Part shown: piece after piece, positions 40,804-52,662 of the stretch
Numbering within the stretch: the first letter of the stretch is position 1
Layout of the letters: each line of letters starts with the position of its first letter
Source of the DNA: Microvelia longipes
Taxonomy: Eukaryota > Arthropoda > Insecta > Hemiptera > Veliidae
Direction of reading: 5' to 3'
NCBI GenBank assembly: GCA_018340805.1
Contig: JACMZG010001914.1
Location: forward strand, 8,680,924-8,744,923
Length of the DNA stretch: 64,000 nt
Notes under the pieces: model-generated
Database searches by the model: none
The model's input: the letters and a program-made list of their open reading frames with translations, nothing else
Told to the model about the DNA's origin: nothing
Position numbers and translations under genes: made by a program

Positions 40804-43800
40804 GTAAGTAACCAATTTTTTTTATGTTTTGTTGACTTTTGATTATTCTGATAAAAAATAGTGCAACATTAAATATGGGACTAAATAAATGCAGTTTTTG
40901 GTGAAATTTGTCACATGGGAGAAATTTTACAAAACAAAAGATAAAGAAATGCATTTAGGCACGAAGACAAAGGTCTATCAACTGTGTGCGCCACTGGTAG
41001 GTTCTTAGTCATAACCAGAAAGCACTGAAACCTGATAAACAAGTATCTGATGGAAGTAAGAAGATTGCATTAAAAAGCATTGTTAAATCTTATATCTATT
41101 GAATAAAACTAAGAATAAATTTACTGAATATGTAATTTGGTAACAAATTTACCAAGAAATTATTGCCAGTTAATGACATCACAAAAAAATTATTTTCCAT
41201 ACTAAAAGAATGATTTTTGTACCAAGTTTCAAGTCTTTAGCCTGAATACACTGGAAGCTACAAATAACAGACAAACTCTGTATGTGTGTATGACAACTTT
41301 GTTAAAACCACTTAGGAGGTCTCAAACGCACCTGAAACTGATAATTCTGGTTTCGGATTTGTTTTACAAACACAATACCTTTCCTATGAACTCAAAATTA
41401 ATATAAAATTATTGACCAAACTATTTAAACTATATAATTTTATGAGGAAGTGGTCAGATAGGTAAAGAAAACACAAAATTTGAGCTTTCGGCCGTAAATT
41501 AGGCCTTCATCAGAAGTAGTTTTATTCCAAACTACTTCTAAGTTACGGCCGAAAGCTCAAATTTTGTGTTTTTTTACCTATCTGACCACTTCCTCATAAA
41601 ATTATATAGTTTTCCTATGAACCTACGGTATAAATTTAGGAAAAGTAAAAATAAATATATGAAAGTATTAGACACTGCACAAATTTATTAAATAAATAAT
41701 TTTAGTGAAAAAAAACCATCCACTGATTTTATTCCACTATAATCAAACTAGGTGATGTGGTTTATCCACTATATGTATTAGCCTTTTAAATGAACTCCTA
41801 CTAAGTGATAATTAGCATATTTTTTCTTCAAAATGTCACTAAAAAAGCTTAGATGCAAAATTGTTATTTTTGGTTCTGTAATGTGTTATTTTTTTAAATT
41901 CACATTAGATCTTATCTCATTATCTTATCTTGTTTTAACTAGTTTATGTTCACTTAATGATTTTGTGAAAGATTAAATTTCTTGGACAAGAATTTACTTG
42001 ATTGAATTCAAGATACAATTAATATTAATAACGATTGCAGTCCTAAATAATTGATAATTTATTTAATAATTACATTCAATTTCGACGTTTTGGCTCTGTC
42101 GGCGCTCTGATGAGTTAGACGTAACGAAACAGAGTGGAACATGACATTATGTAGAGCCATCAATGATGACGAATGTCGAATGATAGAACAGTTCCCAGAT
42201 GTAGCATTGCATTTTGCTTGTTACATTACCTAGTTGTCTCTCGCACAATTATATTGTGTCAACTATACATGCTTTGCAAAACTCGGTAGTATCAAATGAT
42301 ACAATGGCAATAACTATTGAACAGGGAAAATAATCTATAAAAAAATAATAGAAATGTTTCAGAGGGTCAAAGAGGCTGAAGGCCTCATGTTTGATGTTAT
42401 GATATTTTAATTTCTAAACTTAAAATGATTGTATTGTCTTGTTATTGTTATGGTGCCATCTTTATTTGCAGATAACTGGAACTGGTCATGGTATCGGGAG
42501 AGAGCTCGCCCTGAAGTATGCATCACTTGGAGCTAAAGTCGTTTGTGTTGATATTAATCCTAAAGGAAATGAAGAAACCATGACGCTTATTAAGGAGAGG
42601 GGTTTTAAGAAATGCTATTCTTATACGTAAGTCTTTCAAAAAAAGTCTAGATAAAATTTTAGGCTGATAATTTTAAGTTCATCTTAGTATAACTGATTGC
42701 TTCGGAATATATTTATAGTCTGGTTGTAATGGTATTTGTTATTTTTGTTTAGTTTTTGAAGTGTGGTTTTAAAAGTTGTGTACAAGTTTCAAGTCTCTAC
42801 GACAAGTATTTACGAACGAATTTAGCAATTTTCATTTAATTTGTTACATGTATTATTCAGACCACTTTTACTATCTGTATTGTTTTTCTATGATAAACTA
42901 AGGTTTTTAATAAGACCCTTAGCATCAGTATGAATGATGCAGGTTCAATAGTTTAAGCAAATCAAATAACTAGCGTAGACTCTATTTGTTGAATAAAATC
43001 TATTGACTGTGTAATTGTTTTAAGTTCTTGTATTAGTTGGATGTTTGTAAAAAGGAAAGAGCAGGTCTTTTAAGACCTGCGTAGACTAGCAATTGCTGCT
43101 CTTTTTACCTCATCCTCTTTTTATACCATATGTGTATAGGAAAATTATTGTGTTTGCTAAAAAGTCGGAATTATCTGTTTCATGTGTTTTTAAGACATCC
43201 TAAGTGGTTTCTACAAAGTTGTCTGTCTGTATGTGTGTGTATTTATGCTTATTCTATATGCTTATTAGTGTATTAAAAATTATTCTACTACTGTAGTTGT
43301 GCTATTTGGATATTTTTTTTTGAGGTAGTACGTAATTGAGCACTTTATTGGACCGTTTTTAGGATGAGAAGCCAATCATTATTGTTATAGGAGGTTATTT
43401 AGTACTTTTCACCTCCGAGGACAATAATGAATGTAAAAAGAACTCCTAGGACATAAAAGTAATTCATATATTGCCGCCATTACTGTAATGTAGCGTGTTC
43501 AAAAAAAACCTTCCTGAGGTTTCTTTAAAAACGTTCATTTTGATTCTGTTTTTGTTTGTAGACTAATTTTTTTTCGTTTTTAAAAGGTGTTCTAATTGAC
43601 ATTTTTTGTGTGTTTATTTGTAAAGCTTTTACATTTTTGAGTAAAAGTGTGAAGCTATGGATGAATTCAATGACAATGATAATATGGAGTTAATTGGACG
43701 TTTGTTTTTTTTTTCAATTAAGTATATAGCGCAGTTTATTTAATGAGTGCTACCTCAAAAAAAAACAGTGTATGCCATCCGGCTGAGAATGTCTTTATGT

Positions 43801-46800
43801 CTTGGCAATTTTTCCCGACTCGCTGCGCTCGTCGGTAAATCTAATTGCTATGACATAAAGACACACTTCTCAGTCTTATGGCATAAATAACTATTTATGA
43901 AGTCACTAGCCCAAAATAATGACTCAGCAAAAATTTTGAAAAATCTTAAAAACGCATTGAAAAGAAGCGATTGGATTGAGATTTGGCTTTTTCTGTGGAT
44001 TAGATGCAAAAAGCCAGCCCCAGGACTCATAAGGCTTTTTAAATTGTTATTTAGACTATTTAAAAATACATACGCAGCCAATTCCTGATTACATTTAAGT
44101 GTAAAAATGGATGTATTCATCTTTACTCTTGGAAACTTCATTTCCCTCCATTCTTGGAAAACCTCATTGCCTTTATAGGTTTAAAATATTTGTTTATAAT
44201 TTGCTTTAGTTGTGATGTTACCAAACGAAATGAAGTAGATGAACTCATCAAGAAAATCCAGACAGAAGTGGGTCACGTCACTGTGTTAGTGAACAATGCT
44301 GGTATCATGCCCTGCAAGGAACTCCTCAAACACACACCAGAGGAGATTCATAAAGTTTTTGATGTCAATGTTATGGCACATTTCTGGGTTAGTTTTATAC
44401 TGTTTTATAACACATCTATATTACCAGGGCCTAGATTTTTATGTGTACCAAACATGCAATATTTATGCAACAAAGATGTAAAGTGTGCAACATTAATATG
44501 TACATTAAAATAAAATGCTATGATGTGCTAAAATGTGTATTAAAAAAATTGTTTAAAAGCAGAAATCAGCACGCTCGTCTTCAAAAATCTAAAATGTCTG
44601 TATATGTGTATTAAAAAGAAACTGTTCAGTTGCAAAAATCAGCACACTCATCTTTAAAAATCTAAAATGTTTGTACAAATTTAGGAAATAGGAGTGCATG
44701 GACAATTCTCGTAGTTGGCATAGTGAAACTACTAAATTAAACACTAGCGCTCCACTTAACTGGCTATGGAACTAATATTTTCTTGTCTGTAATAAACATA
44801 ACATATATACTAGAGGGGGCATAGCCTTTCTCAATACATTAAGAGGCCTGAAACACCTTTTCGAGGCTCTCAGGGGCTCTGTGTAACCTCATTGAAACCT
44901 CCTTCAAGAGTGAGTTAAGGTTATAATAAATCAATTGATTTTGGCTTCCCGAACATTACTCTTGTTTTGATTTTTTATTTATTTAAATATAGTAAGGGGC
45001 TCATTTAGCCCAATTTACAATTATATATAACACAAAAAAAACCCTTCTATAATAATTATAACTAAAGTAAAAATATTAAGTTATTACAAAAGAAAGGAAA
45101 ATGGTATAATGTGCTTAAGGATGATTATAAAATTAAGTTCAAAGGTAATTATATAAATGACTAAAATTCAGTACATATAATATTACAATAGGAACCAGGA
45201 TATGGTATAGGTACAATAATGGGTAAATGTAAATGGGTAAATATGGGTAATGGGTAAATTATTTGTATTATTAACATTCTCCTATATAAGGTATTGTAAT
45301 TTTGTACTGATTATTTGATAGTATAAATATAAGCGGAGGTGATCAAGTTACTTTTTCGATATTTCACAATTTAACCTATAGGGCCCCTCTAGTAATAATA
45401 TCTCTATGGAAGTAAATCCCAGGGCAATTTTTCTTTATCCATGTATTCTTTGATGTGCATCTTAGAATCAATTCTAATTTCAAACTTGTAAGGCGTAAAG
45501 AAATGATTTGCAAATATTTGTTAGTCTACACTAAAGTAATATATAAACCAAGTAGGGAAACTCCTATACTTCAGACTATAATTTTAAACTTATAAACTCC
45601 TATAATTCAGACTTGCCCGATCAACTGATAGCTGGCTCAAAAAAAAAGCTAAAATTAGAATAGCTGTGCATGCGCCTCTTCGGATTTAGGTTATTTTTAT
45701 TTAATTTTATTGGCAACCCTGATAACATTAGGTGATTTTTACATTTTATCGTGTTTTCGCACTTTAATATGTACGTGATAATTTAATGATTTTGTTTTAA
45801 ATTCTTTTAAATAATTGTTATAATAATTTAGTTAAAGAAAAAGAGAAACTATAGTAAAGGTAAACCACATGTTTTTATTAAGATTTTGAAAAAAATGCAG
45901 AGGACAGTGTATTTCCTTAAAATTATTATTGCTTTTATTACATTCAAAAAAATAGGTTAAATTTGTTAAATTACTAATTACAATTAATATTTGAAGGGAG
46001 AAAACAAATATCATTTGCAAAAATGTACTAAGTTAAGTAGTGCACCACTGATTAGTACTATATATTCCTCTATGTAGTGCACATGAAAAAAAAGTTTAAT
46101 TAGCCGCTTGTTTTAAGTAATTTAAACAAATATAGTGGCAAAAAGTATTTCTTACACAAATTATTAACATTTTAAACTAAACAGTTCAAATAAATGCAAT
46201 AAAAACAAAAATTTTGAGTACCGTAAATAATTTGTTTACATTTACTCGGGTAAAACAAAATGGCCGCGGCCATAGGAAAATTTGAGCCAACTCCCTGGTG
46301 GACAAAATATGAACTACATGCCAGGTCTGACAGAAATCGTGTTTGTTTCCCTACTTGGTTTATATATTACTTTAGCCTACTCACAGGTTTGTTTATAATA
46401 AAGGCATTTTCCTATTATGTTCTGGTATTTGTTGATAGTTAATCCAAGCAGTTCTGCCAAATATGATGAAGAATAATCATGGTCACATCGTTGCCTTATC
46501 CTCTGTGGCTGGCATCATTGGTTTCACTAATCTTGTTCCTTACTGCGCTACTAAGTTTGCTGTCAGAGGTAATAGGATTCATTCTGGATATATTTTTATT
46601 ATTAGAGACTTCATTTAGTATTTGGGGGCTCAGTCCTTAAAAAATTATGATATCAATCTAAGTTATGACATGAAAAATACAATTTTTTTAAACTTGAAAT
46701 TTACGATTTTACTTTAAATTTTGTCTGACTTAATATTTGTATTTAAAAGTTTGGTATGTGTTTAGGTATGATGGAGGCCCTCGCTGAAGAATTGAGGGAA

Positions 46801-49800
46801 GGAGGAAAGTGCCCCAATATTTATTTCACCTGTATTTACCCGTACATTGTAGATACTGGACTTGTACATAAACCTAAGCTTAGGTATTTTTTCATTAATT
46901 TATTTACAACAGAAAGCCTAGCTTTATTGCCTGAATTAATAAGCTAGAGATTCGCAGAACTTTGGCTTTCAAGTCAGGGCTTTAGGAATGGGTTAATGCA
47001 CACTAATACAGTCTATCGTTTAGTTTAAAAATAAATACTTTCAAATTAATCTTAAAAATGATATTTAAAAAAAAAACATGTAAAACAAAAGAAATGTAAA
47101 AAAAACATCGCAAAGAAAATACGGGTAAAATAACCTGATTTGTTTACATAGTTTTTTCCCTCTCCCTTCTTGCAGGGATTTTTTTCTTAAGAATCAGTGG
47201 TGTCTAAACTGACTTGTCAAGATTTTTTAACTAAACGATAGACTGTAGGCCATTCATCACCGGTTTTAGGTCTGAATTTTAAAGAACCACTTTGATTGCC
47301 TTGAAATTTGAAACACCCTTTGAAAAAATGTGAAGGAAAAAAGATATATGGTGCCAATGTGTGCTTTTACCCTGGGGTGAGTGGCACCCCTTCTCGGGGG
47401 TGAAAATATTTCACCTTAAAATAACCTCGGGATTCGATAATGTTCAATTTTAAGTAAAAAATTTTCTATAGACTTTTCTTGTTAATACTTTATGAAGTTA
47501 ATACTTTCCAAGTAATTCACGATTAATGGTATTCACCATATATAGATCATTTATTTATTAATACAATAACGGGCAAAATTACCCTTTTTACAAAAATAAC
47601 AATTAAGAAAAATATAAAATTAAATAAATATTGCACACACAATCAAAACATTTTTTATTCATTATAAAAATTTAAGTACAAGAAAGAATTTAAAATTATA
47701 ATTTAAAATATGAATAGACTAAAAAAGAAATAGCAATTTTGAATATAACAATTTAAAGTTTGCATACATGGAAAAACATTTTTTTGTATAATTTCATCAC
47801 AAGGGGTGGTTTTTAAGGGTTAAAAACTAAGTAATTTATCCTTAGTCTGACTTTTAAGTTTGTAGAATTCACACATTTTTATAAATTAAGAACAATGACT
47901 TTAATTCTATAAGTTAATAAGCTATAGAATTGAGCTATGGTCATTTCACCCAACACTGTGGGCATCATCAGGCTAATAAACTAGACACTACATTAATAAC
48001 TAAAAACCATAGAAAACAAATAAAGCACAAATACATAAGACTAAAATTAAACAAATTAATAATCACAGAATTAGCTAAAACTTAAGTTTTGTTGTTAACT
48101 TCTTATGTATATGTGCTTTATTTGTTTCTGTGATTTTTAGTTGTTAATGTAGTGTTTAGTTTATTAGCCTGATGATGCCCACAGTGTTGGGCGAAATGGC
48201 CATAGCTTAAATTAGACTTTATGGGTTGAAAATACTTATATATTATAAAATATATTTTAATATAAAAAGAAAATCTTTGTTCGGCATATTTGAACGTTAA
48301 GATTTAACGAAAAAACAAAAAATATAACTATAAACATAACGAAAAAATATGATATTTTCAATTTTTTTTAATAAAAGGGTAGTTTTCACCTCTTAAAAAT
48401 AAAAAGCACACATTTTCATCATATAACTTTTGAAGAGGGGGGTAAAATGAGCTTACTTGCAGAGTTTCATCAAAGTCGGTGCGGTTCTTTAAAATTTAGA
48501 GGTATTGGGATATTTTATCGCAAATGAATGGACTATAACTTCAGGGTTGCTACCAGTGTCTCTCTCTGTCAAGCTGTACCAGACTGGACAGATCAGTAAG
48601 TACGAGTATATGGTGAGACTAGAGGAACTAGTGAGATTGGTAAAAACTAGTAACTGGTTGGCTGGATGAGATAAGAATAGCTAGTGGGACTAGAGAAAAT
48701 ATACTTGACAAACTATGAACCTGGATACAGGTGCAGATAAAGGGGAGGGTAGAAGTACCGAGATCTTCCCTGCAGCAGTGTTTGTGTGTTTGCGAACTCT
48801 AGGGGTTCTCAGTAGAGTTGCATTTAGAAGAGTACAAACACTAAAAATGACCCTATGGTTTCAAGCATAAAAATATATGTTAGATCTTTATTTAGAAAAG
48901 ATAACAATAAAAAAAAGTCAAACCTTTTCCTAACCTTATCAGATTTGCTCTGCTCAACCTCGCCACTTCAAACTTACTTTGTTTGTCCTCAGACGGAAAA
49001 GTCTTATGATTGTTTTTTTTTATTTATATTTTTTCTGGTAGGTTTCCTAATTTAATGAAGCCAGTTAAACCAAAGGATGCTGCCAGCATGATAGTTTCAG
49101 CTATGAGAAGAAATAAACTAAATGAATCGTTACCATTTTATTACCTTCATCTTAATAACTTGACCAGGTAATTATTAAATTACTTTTAACGGATGTACAA
49201 ACTAATATGTGTTTGAACATATTAGAACAACATAGAACAAATATGTGTTCTGACTTTACATTGGTTTTTGTTTAAAACTACCTAATTTACTCCATACATA
49301 AAACAAGAGAACATCAGTCTCTTGGCCACTCCGTTGCGTCGGAGGTAGAGGCCACTTTGAAGTCCCCGTACTTTTCTGCGGTCCCAAAGAGGCCTCAGGA
49401 AAGCACTTCAGTATAAATGAGAAAAAGTAAAAATATGAAAATATTATTTTCTTGGCACTTCAGGATAATAAAGGCCAATTCTTCCTAAATTACTATATTT
49501 CGACCCCCTCTAAGGGTCATGTTCATAAACACCATTTAGAGTATCTAAACATTTAAGTAATAGTGACACACATTGTTACTTGCATAGAATGTAAACACTC
49601 AATTACTGATTTACATTAATATGGACCGGTAGAAGGGTTGGAACACAGTATTTTATAGTATAACACTCGGTTATAATGAATTGACAGCGTGATGAAATAA
49701 TGTGAGGGTACCAATGAGGTTAGTCCTAGGATTCTAGGATGTTAAATCCCGCCAAAAATTTCATATCGGACCAACATCATTGGCTTTTCAACACTATTTT

Positions 49801-50493
49801 TCCACGCTGTCAACTGATTATAACCGTGTGTTTTACTATAATTAATGTATTAATGAAATCTAGACTTTTCTGTGCCCTAAACTGATTCTCATTTATTAAT
49901 TTAAATTTGTTGGTAGAATGGAATAATAATATAAATAAAATCGTTTATTTATATCTAAATACCTTTTAGCAGCTTGTATTGTAATAAAACTTGGTTGCCT
50001 CACTCTCCCATCTTTATTTGTATATCGATCTTTGCTTTATATCAAGGACCAAATCAAGGAATTCCCTGAAGTCAGGTCAACTCACACACACAACAACAGA
50101 ATTAAGCTATAACTTAGTCGTACCATTCTGCAGACTTTCCACAACTCAAAGGTGCTCCACTTTACTAACTGGTCTTCGGATGTATAACAGTCTTACAAGT
50201 ACTCTGAAGGATATGGACTTCAAAAACTTCAGAAACTACATAAAAACATTATTGGTTGAAAAAGAACTTTATAGTATTCATGACTTCTATTCTATATTTA
50301 ATTAGCTCTGCTTGAGCCTTGTAATTTACCTGTTTTGACAATGTTCTACCACCTTCGTGGTTTTAACAGATAGTATATTAAATTAAATTAAATTGTTTAT
50401 AATTTGATTATTTATTTTAGGTGTTATCCACCTGAAGTGGCGAGACATCTCAAGGACTTCTTCGACACCGGCTGTTTACCACATGACAACTAA
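40660..50493 (+). CDS. Membrane-anchored SDR, SDR16C / retinol dehydrogenase 10-like, seven exons
   Basis: Joined exons 40660-40803, 42472-42626, 44210-44387, 46439-46568, 46766-46883, 49042-49167 and 50421-50493 give about 307 aa; all introns are GT-AG and phases agree. The family oxidises or reduces retinoids, steroids or other lipophilic alcohols with NAD(P) at the ER or lipid-droplet membrane. Seen: an N-terminal hydrophobic anchor (residues 2-35), the cofactor motif TGTGHGIGR (50-58), a D at 66-75 (VVCVDIN) suggesting NAD preference, NNAG (128-131), and the catalytic tetrad N153, S181, Y194, K198. Length fits the SDR16C family (about 300-340 aa). AATAAA signals lie at 50508 and 50517. 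The intron just before the ATG exon implies an upstream non-coding exon, not found. The substrate is not predictable; 17-beta-HSD11/13-like and epidermal retinol dehydrogenase 2 are close alternatives. Confidence 0.9.
40860..42060. repeat. SDR intron with F7 fragment and a small palindrome
   Basis: 41200-41400 has F7 words (CTAGCCTGAATACACTGG, AACCACTTAGGAGG). 41440-41615 is a palindrome: ATTTTATGAGGAAGTGGTCA and its complement flank an inverted CTGATGAAGGCC..GGCCGAAAG. Otherwise nothing. Confidence 0.6.
42090..42310 (+). repeat. F8 repeat copy
   Basis: GGCTCTGTCGGCGCTCTGAT, AGTGGAACATGACATT, GCACAATTATATTGTGTCAA and CAAAACTCGGTAGTATC match the 24.0-24.7 kb cluster. Confidence 0.85.
42094..42134 (+). 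ncRNA. Hammerhead-ribozyme-like core 3 (best copy)
   Basis: CTCTG (stem III), U-C cleavage position at 42099-42100, GGCGCT (very short stem I), CTGATGA, stem II GTTA-GACG-TAAC fully paired, GAAA, CAGAG pairing with CTCTG. All core nucleotides fit; the tiny stem I is the weak point. Confidence 0.55.
42472..42626 (+). CDS. SDR exon, cofactor-binding motif
   Basis: Acceptor TTTGCAG|ATA, donor TATAC|GTAAGT, ending in phase 2. It encodes ITGTGHGIGRELALKYAS, the glycine-rich NAD(P) loop, then strand beta-2 ending in D (VCVDIN). Confidence 0.92.
42640..44200. repeat. SDR intron with two inverted-repeat elements
   Basis: 43315-43763 is bounded by TTTTTTTGAGGTAGTAC and GTGCTACCTCAAAAAAA. 43787-43888 is a hairpin with ATGCCATCCGGCTGAGAATG and its near complement around CCCGACTCGCTGCGCTCGTC. 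The remainder shows nothing. Confidence 0.6.
44210..44387 (+). CDS. SDR exon, NNAG motif
   Basis: Acceptor GCTTTAG|TTG, phase-0 donor TGG|GTTAGT. It encodes CDVTKRNEVDEL, VLVNNAGIMP and FDVNVMAHFW. The N of FDVN is the tetrad asparagine. Confidence 0.92.
44388..44805. other. SDR intron, short direct repeat
   Basis: AAATCAGCACRCTCRTCTT with AAAAATCTAAAATGT occurs twice (about 44562 and 44637). Nothing else. Confidence 0.5.
44806..45408 (+). mobile_element. F4 MITE with an insertion
   Basis: Left TATATACTAGAGGGGGCATA, right AGTAATAATATCTCTATG. About 44970-45255 is foreign: it starts TTATTTATTTAAATATAG and GGGGCTCATTTAGCCC, like the reversed 3' end of a LINE. Confidence 0.75.
45526..46382. mobile_element. 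Candidate DNA transposon with about 35-bp inverted ends
   Basis: AAAGTAATATATAAACCAAG..TAGGGAAAC at 45532-45562 recurs inverted at 46347-46377. The open frame at 46260-46442 inside (starts MAAAIGKFEPTPWW) is not recognised. It ends 57 bp before an SDR exon. Confidence 0.6.
46439..46568 (+). CDS. SDR exon, catalytic Ser-Tyr-Lys
   Basis: Acceptor TTGATAG|TTA, donor AGAG|GTAATA, phase 1. It encodes NNHGHIVALSSVAG and PYCATKFAV, giving S181, Y194 and K198 with the standard 12-residue spacing. An acceptor-like CAG 12 nt further in would also keep frame but shortens a conserved helix. Confidence 0.92.
46766..46883 (+). CDS. SDR exon, MMEALAEELRE
   Basis: Acceptor GTTTAG|GTA, donor TTAG|GTATTT, phase 2. 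It joins upstream codons as FAVRGMMEALAEELRE, a typical SDR16C helix, then IYPYIVDTGL, the nicotinamide-side loop (the P...xT region). Confidence 0.9.
47009..47245. mobile_element. Tc1/mariner-type MITE
   Basis: 237 bp with CAGTCTATCGTTTAGTT termini (inverted) flanked by TA on both sides (47007-47008 and 47246-47247). Confidence 0.75.
47260..48515. repeat. Repeat with related ends enclosing a palindrome
   Basis: AATTTTAAAGAACC at 47275 and GGTTCTTTAAAATTT at 48482 are inverted, as are the GTGTGCTTTT and GGGGTGAAAA blocks. 47930-48205 is a palindrome carrying CTGATGATGCCCACAGTGTT..GGGCGAAAT in both orientations. Confidence 0.65.
48516..49041. other. SDR intron spacer, nothing recognised
   Basis: No repeat or coding sign apart from the branch/pyrimidine region before 49042. 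Confidence 0.45.
49042..49167 (+). CDS. SDR exon, C-terminal region
   Basis: Acceptor TGGTAG|GTT, donor CCAG|GTAATT, phase 2 on both sides. It encodes FPNLMKPVKPKDAASMIVSA and the C-terminal PFYYLHLNN segment. Confidence 0.85.
49654..49840. mobile_element. F9 MITE, copy 3
   Basis: Ends TATAGTATAACACTCGG..ATTGACAGCG and CGCTGTCAACTGATTATAAC..CTATA. Confidence 0.8.
49990..50400 (+). pseudogene. LINE ORF2 C-terminal relic
   Basis: Reads THTTTELSYNLVVPFCRLST, then LRMYNSLTSTLKDMDFKNFR and LLVEKELYSIHDF, the end of a Jockey/CR1-like RT protein, followed by an (AAATT)n-like tail near 50378-50395. Confidence 0.75.
50421..50493 (+). CDS. SDR last exon
   Basis: Acceptor TATTTTAG|GTG. It encodes CYPPEVARHLKDFFDTGCLP and a short tail before TAA at 50491-50493. 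Polyadenylation signals follow within 30 nt. The preceding intron holds a relic of a LINE C terminus. Confidence 0.85.
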
Positions 50494-50507
50494 ACCACAC
50501 CAAAGAA

Positions 50508-50522
50508 AATAAAATTAATAAA
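50508..50522 (+). terminator. SDR polyadenylation signals
   Basis: Two AATAAA hexamers (50508-50513 and 50517-50522) begin 15 nt after the SDR stop. This is close, so longer 3' UTRs are possible. Confidence 0.45.
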
Positions 50523-51930
50523 ATAATAACCAAAGAAAAATATACCAAAATATATTTGGTTGCTTAAGAATTTTTAGGAGACTTGATCCTCAATTTTTTA
50601 ACTCAACACATTGTTGTGTCTTTGTTTTAGGATACAAACAGTTTTAAAATAATTAAATCTTCAAATAATTTTTATTATGGCATAGTTTATCATCAACTAA
50701 TAAAATGCTAGGGTACTTCTAAAGAATCAATTTAATAATCACATAAACTTAAGAAAATATAAATGAACTTGTAATATTTATTATGTAAAATTTATTCACC
50801 GATTTCTTCTCTATATAAAAAAACATCCATTCTATTTGATGACAAATTTAAATAATCTAAATATCAATTAGCTATTTTGTCAGGAACGCTTGCACCTTTT
50901 TTTTAAATATATTCATCTTTGGGTTCACTTCTTGTTATATTCCACTATACCTGACTACACTTTTTAACATTATAATTTTTACTCGCAAAAAAACACATCA
51001 CTTTTATAAATTGACAAGGAAATGTTTTCACAAATTACTAGGACACGAATTTGAATTTATTTATTGAAAAATGTGTCACTATTTTGGTTTACTTTTTAAT
51101 TCATGTCTTCTAGTGATTTTTTTTTTGGCTCTGGTATTTCTTAACTCTACTGGAAGAGAATTAACAAGTGACTTTACTCACTTATTTCAGGCTTTCGATA
51201 TAACTGAAAATGTCAACGGAAGAAAAGTTGGACCCCTAGGGCTTCTTTTAGCAACTACCTCATGTCATGTTGCCTGTCATTGAAGAAGGTTACATTAAGA
51301 GACAGATATTCGTACTAAACGATAACAACAATTTTGTTATCGAACAAACGGAGGGTTTGTTATCGAACAAACGGAGGGTTTGTTTACACAATATTATGAC
51401 ATTTGACAATTCTGTCAATTTACTAAGTTGCAGCCATTGTTAAAATATTGAGAACACTTGATTCTTTTTATAAACTGATTTTTCAGAACTCGCGCTAGTT
51501 TTTTAGGTGAGTCAGTTGGCTTGTTATTCTATTCCACTATATGCTCAACATATTATATTTTAAAAGTAAAATAATTCTAACAGTTGTGATAATCTCTTTG
51601 CTTATATTAAGCATTTTTTTAAGACTAATTGTTAAATGAAAAAAAAAATGTTTTTTAAATAAATATAAACACTTTTACCATCGCAACCTCTAGTCTATGA
51701 TCTAGTTGCCTATTTGAATATTGTAACTTAGTTAGTCTTGTAGTAATCACGTTTTTAAGAAAACATAAGCTGTAGCTTTGTGTGTAATTGTGACTCCGAT
51801 TCTAGCAATTCGCTATGTATTGTAAAATAATCTATTCATTAATTGTTTTAGATGCATACATTAAAATCAAGATAAGATTTAAGTATACTACATTAAGTTC
51901 AAAACCTAGCTTTAACTTCTTCACTGAATA
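50523..51930. other. SDR-TRMT11 intergenic region, part 1
   Basis: A 25-bp direct duplication (TTGTTATCGAACAAACGGAG..GGTTT) at about 51334-51383. The open frame at 51071-51283 is not recognised. Otherwise nothing. Confidence 0.5.
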
Positions 51931-51956
51931 AAATTAAACTGTTATAACAGGTGTAC

Positions 51957-52096
51957 ATGTTTTTACATTGTTTGAGCATGCTAAATATTTTTACATTGTT
52001 TGAGCATGCTAAACGTTTTTACATTGTTTAAGCATGCTAAATGTTTTTACATTGTTTAAGCATGCTAAATGTTTTTACAATGTTTGAGCATGCTGT
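51957..52096 (+). repeat. 28-bp minisatellite, five units
   Basis: Unit TTTTTACATTGTTTGAGCAT plus GCTAAATG. Confidence 0.95.
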
Positions 52097-52662
52097 GTGC
52101 TATACAAAACTTATTATGAGGCCAGCCTGATGTACTTATATATTGTGAAGAAAGTGTCCATGTATATAATGATTGAGGCACCATAAACTTAAGGCTGCCT
52201 CGCTAAGAGTGAGGAAAATTGCTTAAATTGAAATTTGTTTTTTTATAATTAAAATTTTTCACATTTTAAGCCCAGCTTCAACTTTAAGTAGTTGCTTAAA
52301 TAAGGCCACAATTGGGAAATCCAAATTTTAAATTTACTCCTTAAATTTTGCTCCCATTTGAGCATCTATAAAATTTAAACATGGCTCGTGACAAAAAAGT
52401 GATTTAAGACTTTTAATATTTGACTTAAAGCAGGAGATATTTCAATTTAAATTAATTGTACTCTCTTTCTCAGCAGAACAGCCTTAAGGTTTATGATCCT
52501 GTGATAGTATGCTGATTTTTACATTTATTAATATTTATGCCTTTAAATAAAATATTGTTTGTATACTACTATTTTTTCTTTTTTTTTGTATTTTTATCAT
52601 TTTACTTACATTATACGGTATACCTTAATTGAATAGTTTAACATATTTACTTAAAAAATAAA

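Noticed and set aside
43897..44141. Overlapping small frames on both strands upstream of the NNAG exon
   Set aside because: No recognisable product and inside an SDR intron; codon content looks like spacer.
46260..46442. Alternative first exon or separate gene starting MAAAIGKFEPTPWW
   Set aside because: It lies inside a candidate transposon, reads into the intron with no donor at a useful position, and has no match that I recognise.
40660..50493. SDR locus as a pseudogene because of the many transposons in its introns
   Set aside because: All seven exons have canonical splice sites, compatible phases, intact catalytic residues and no internal stop.
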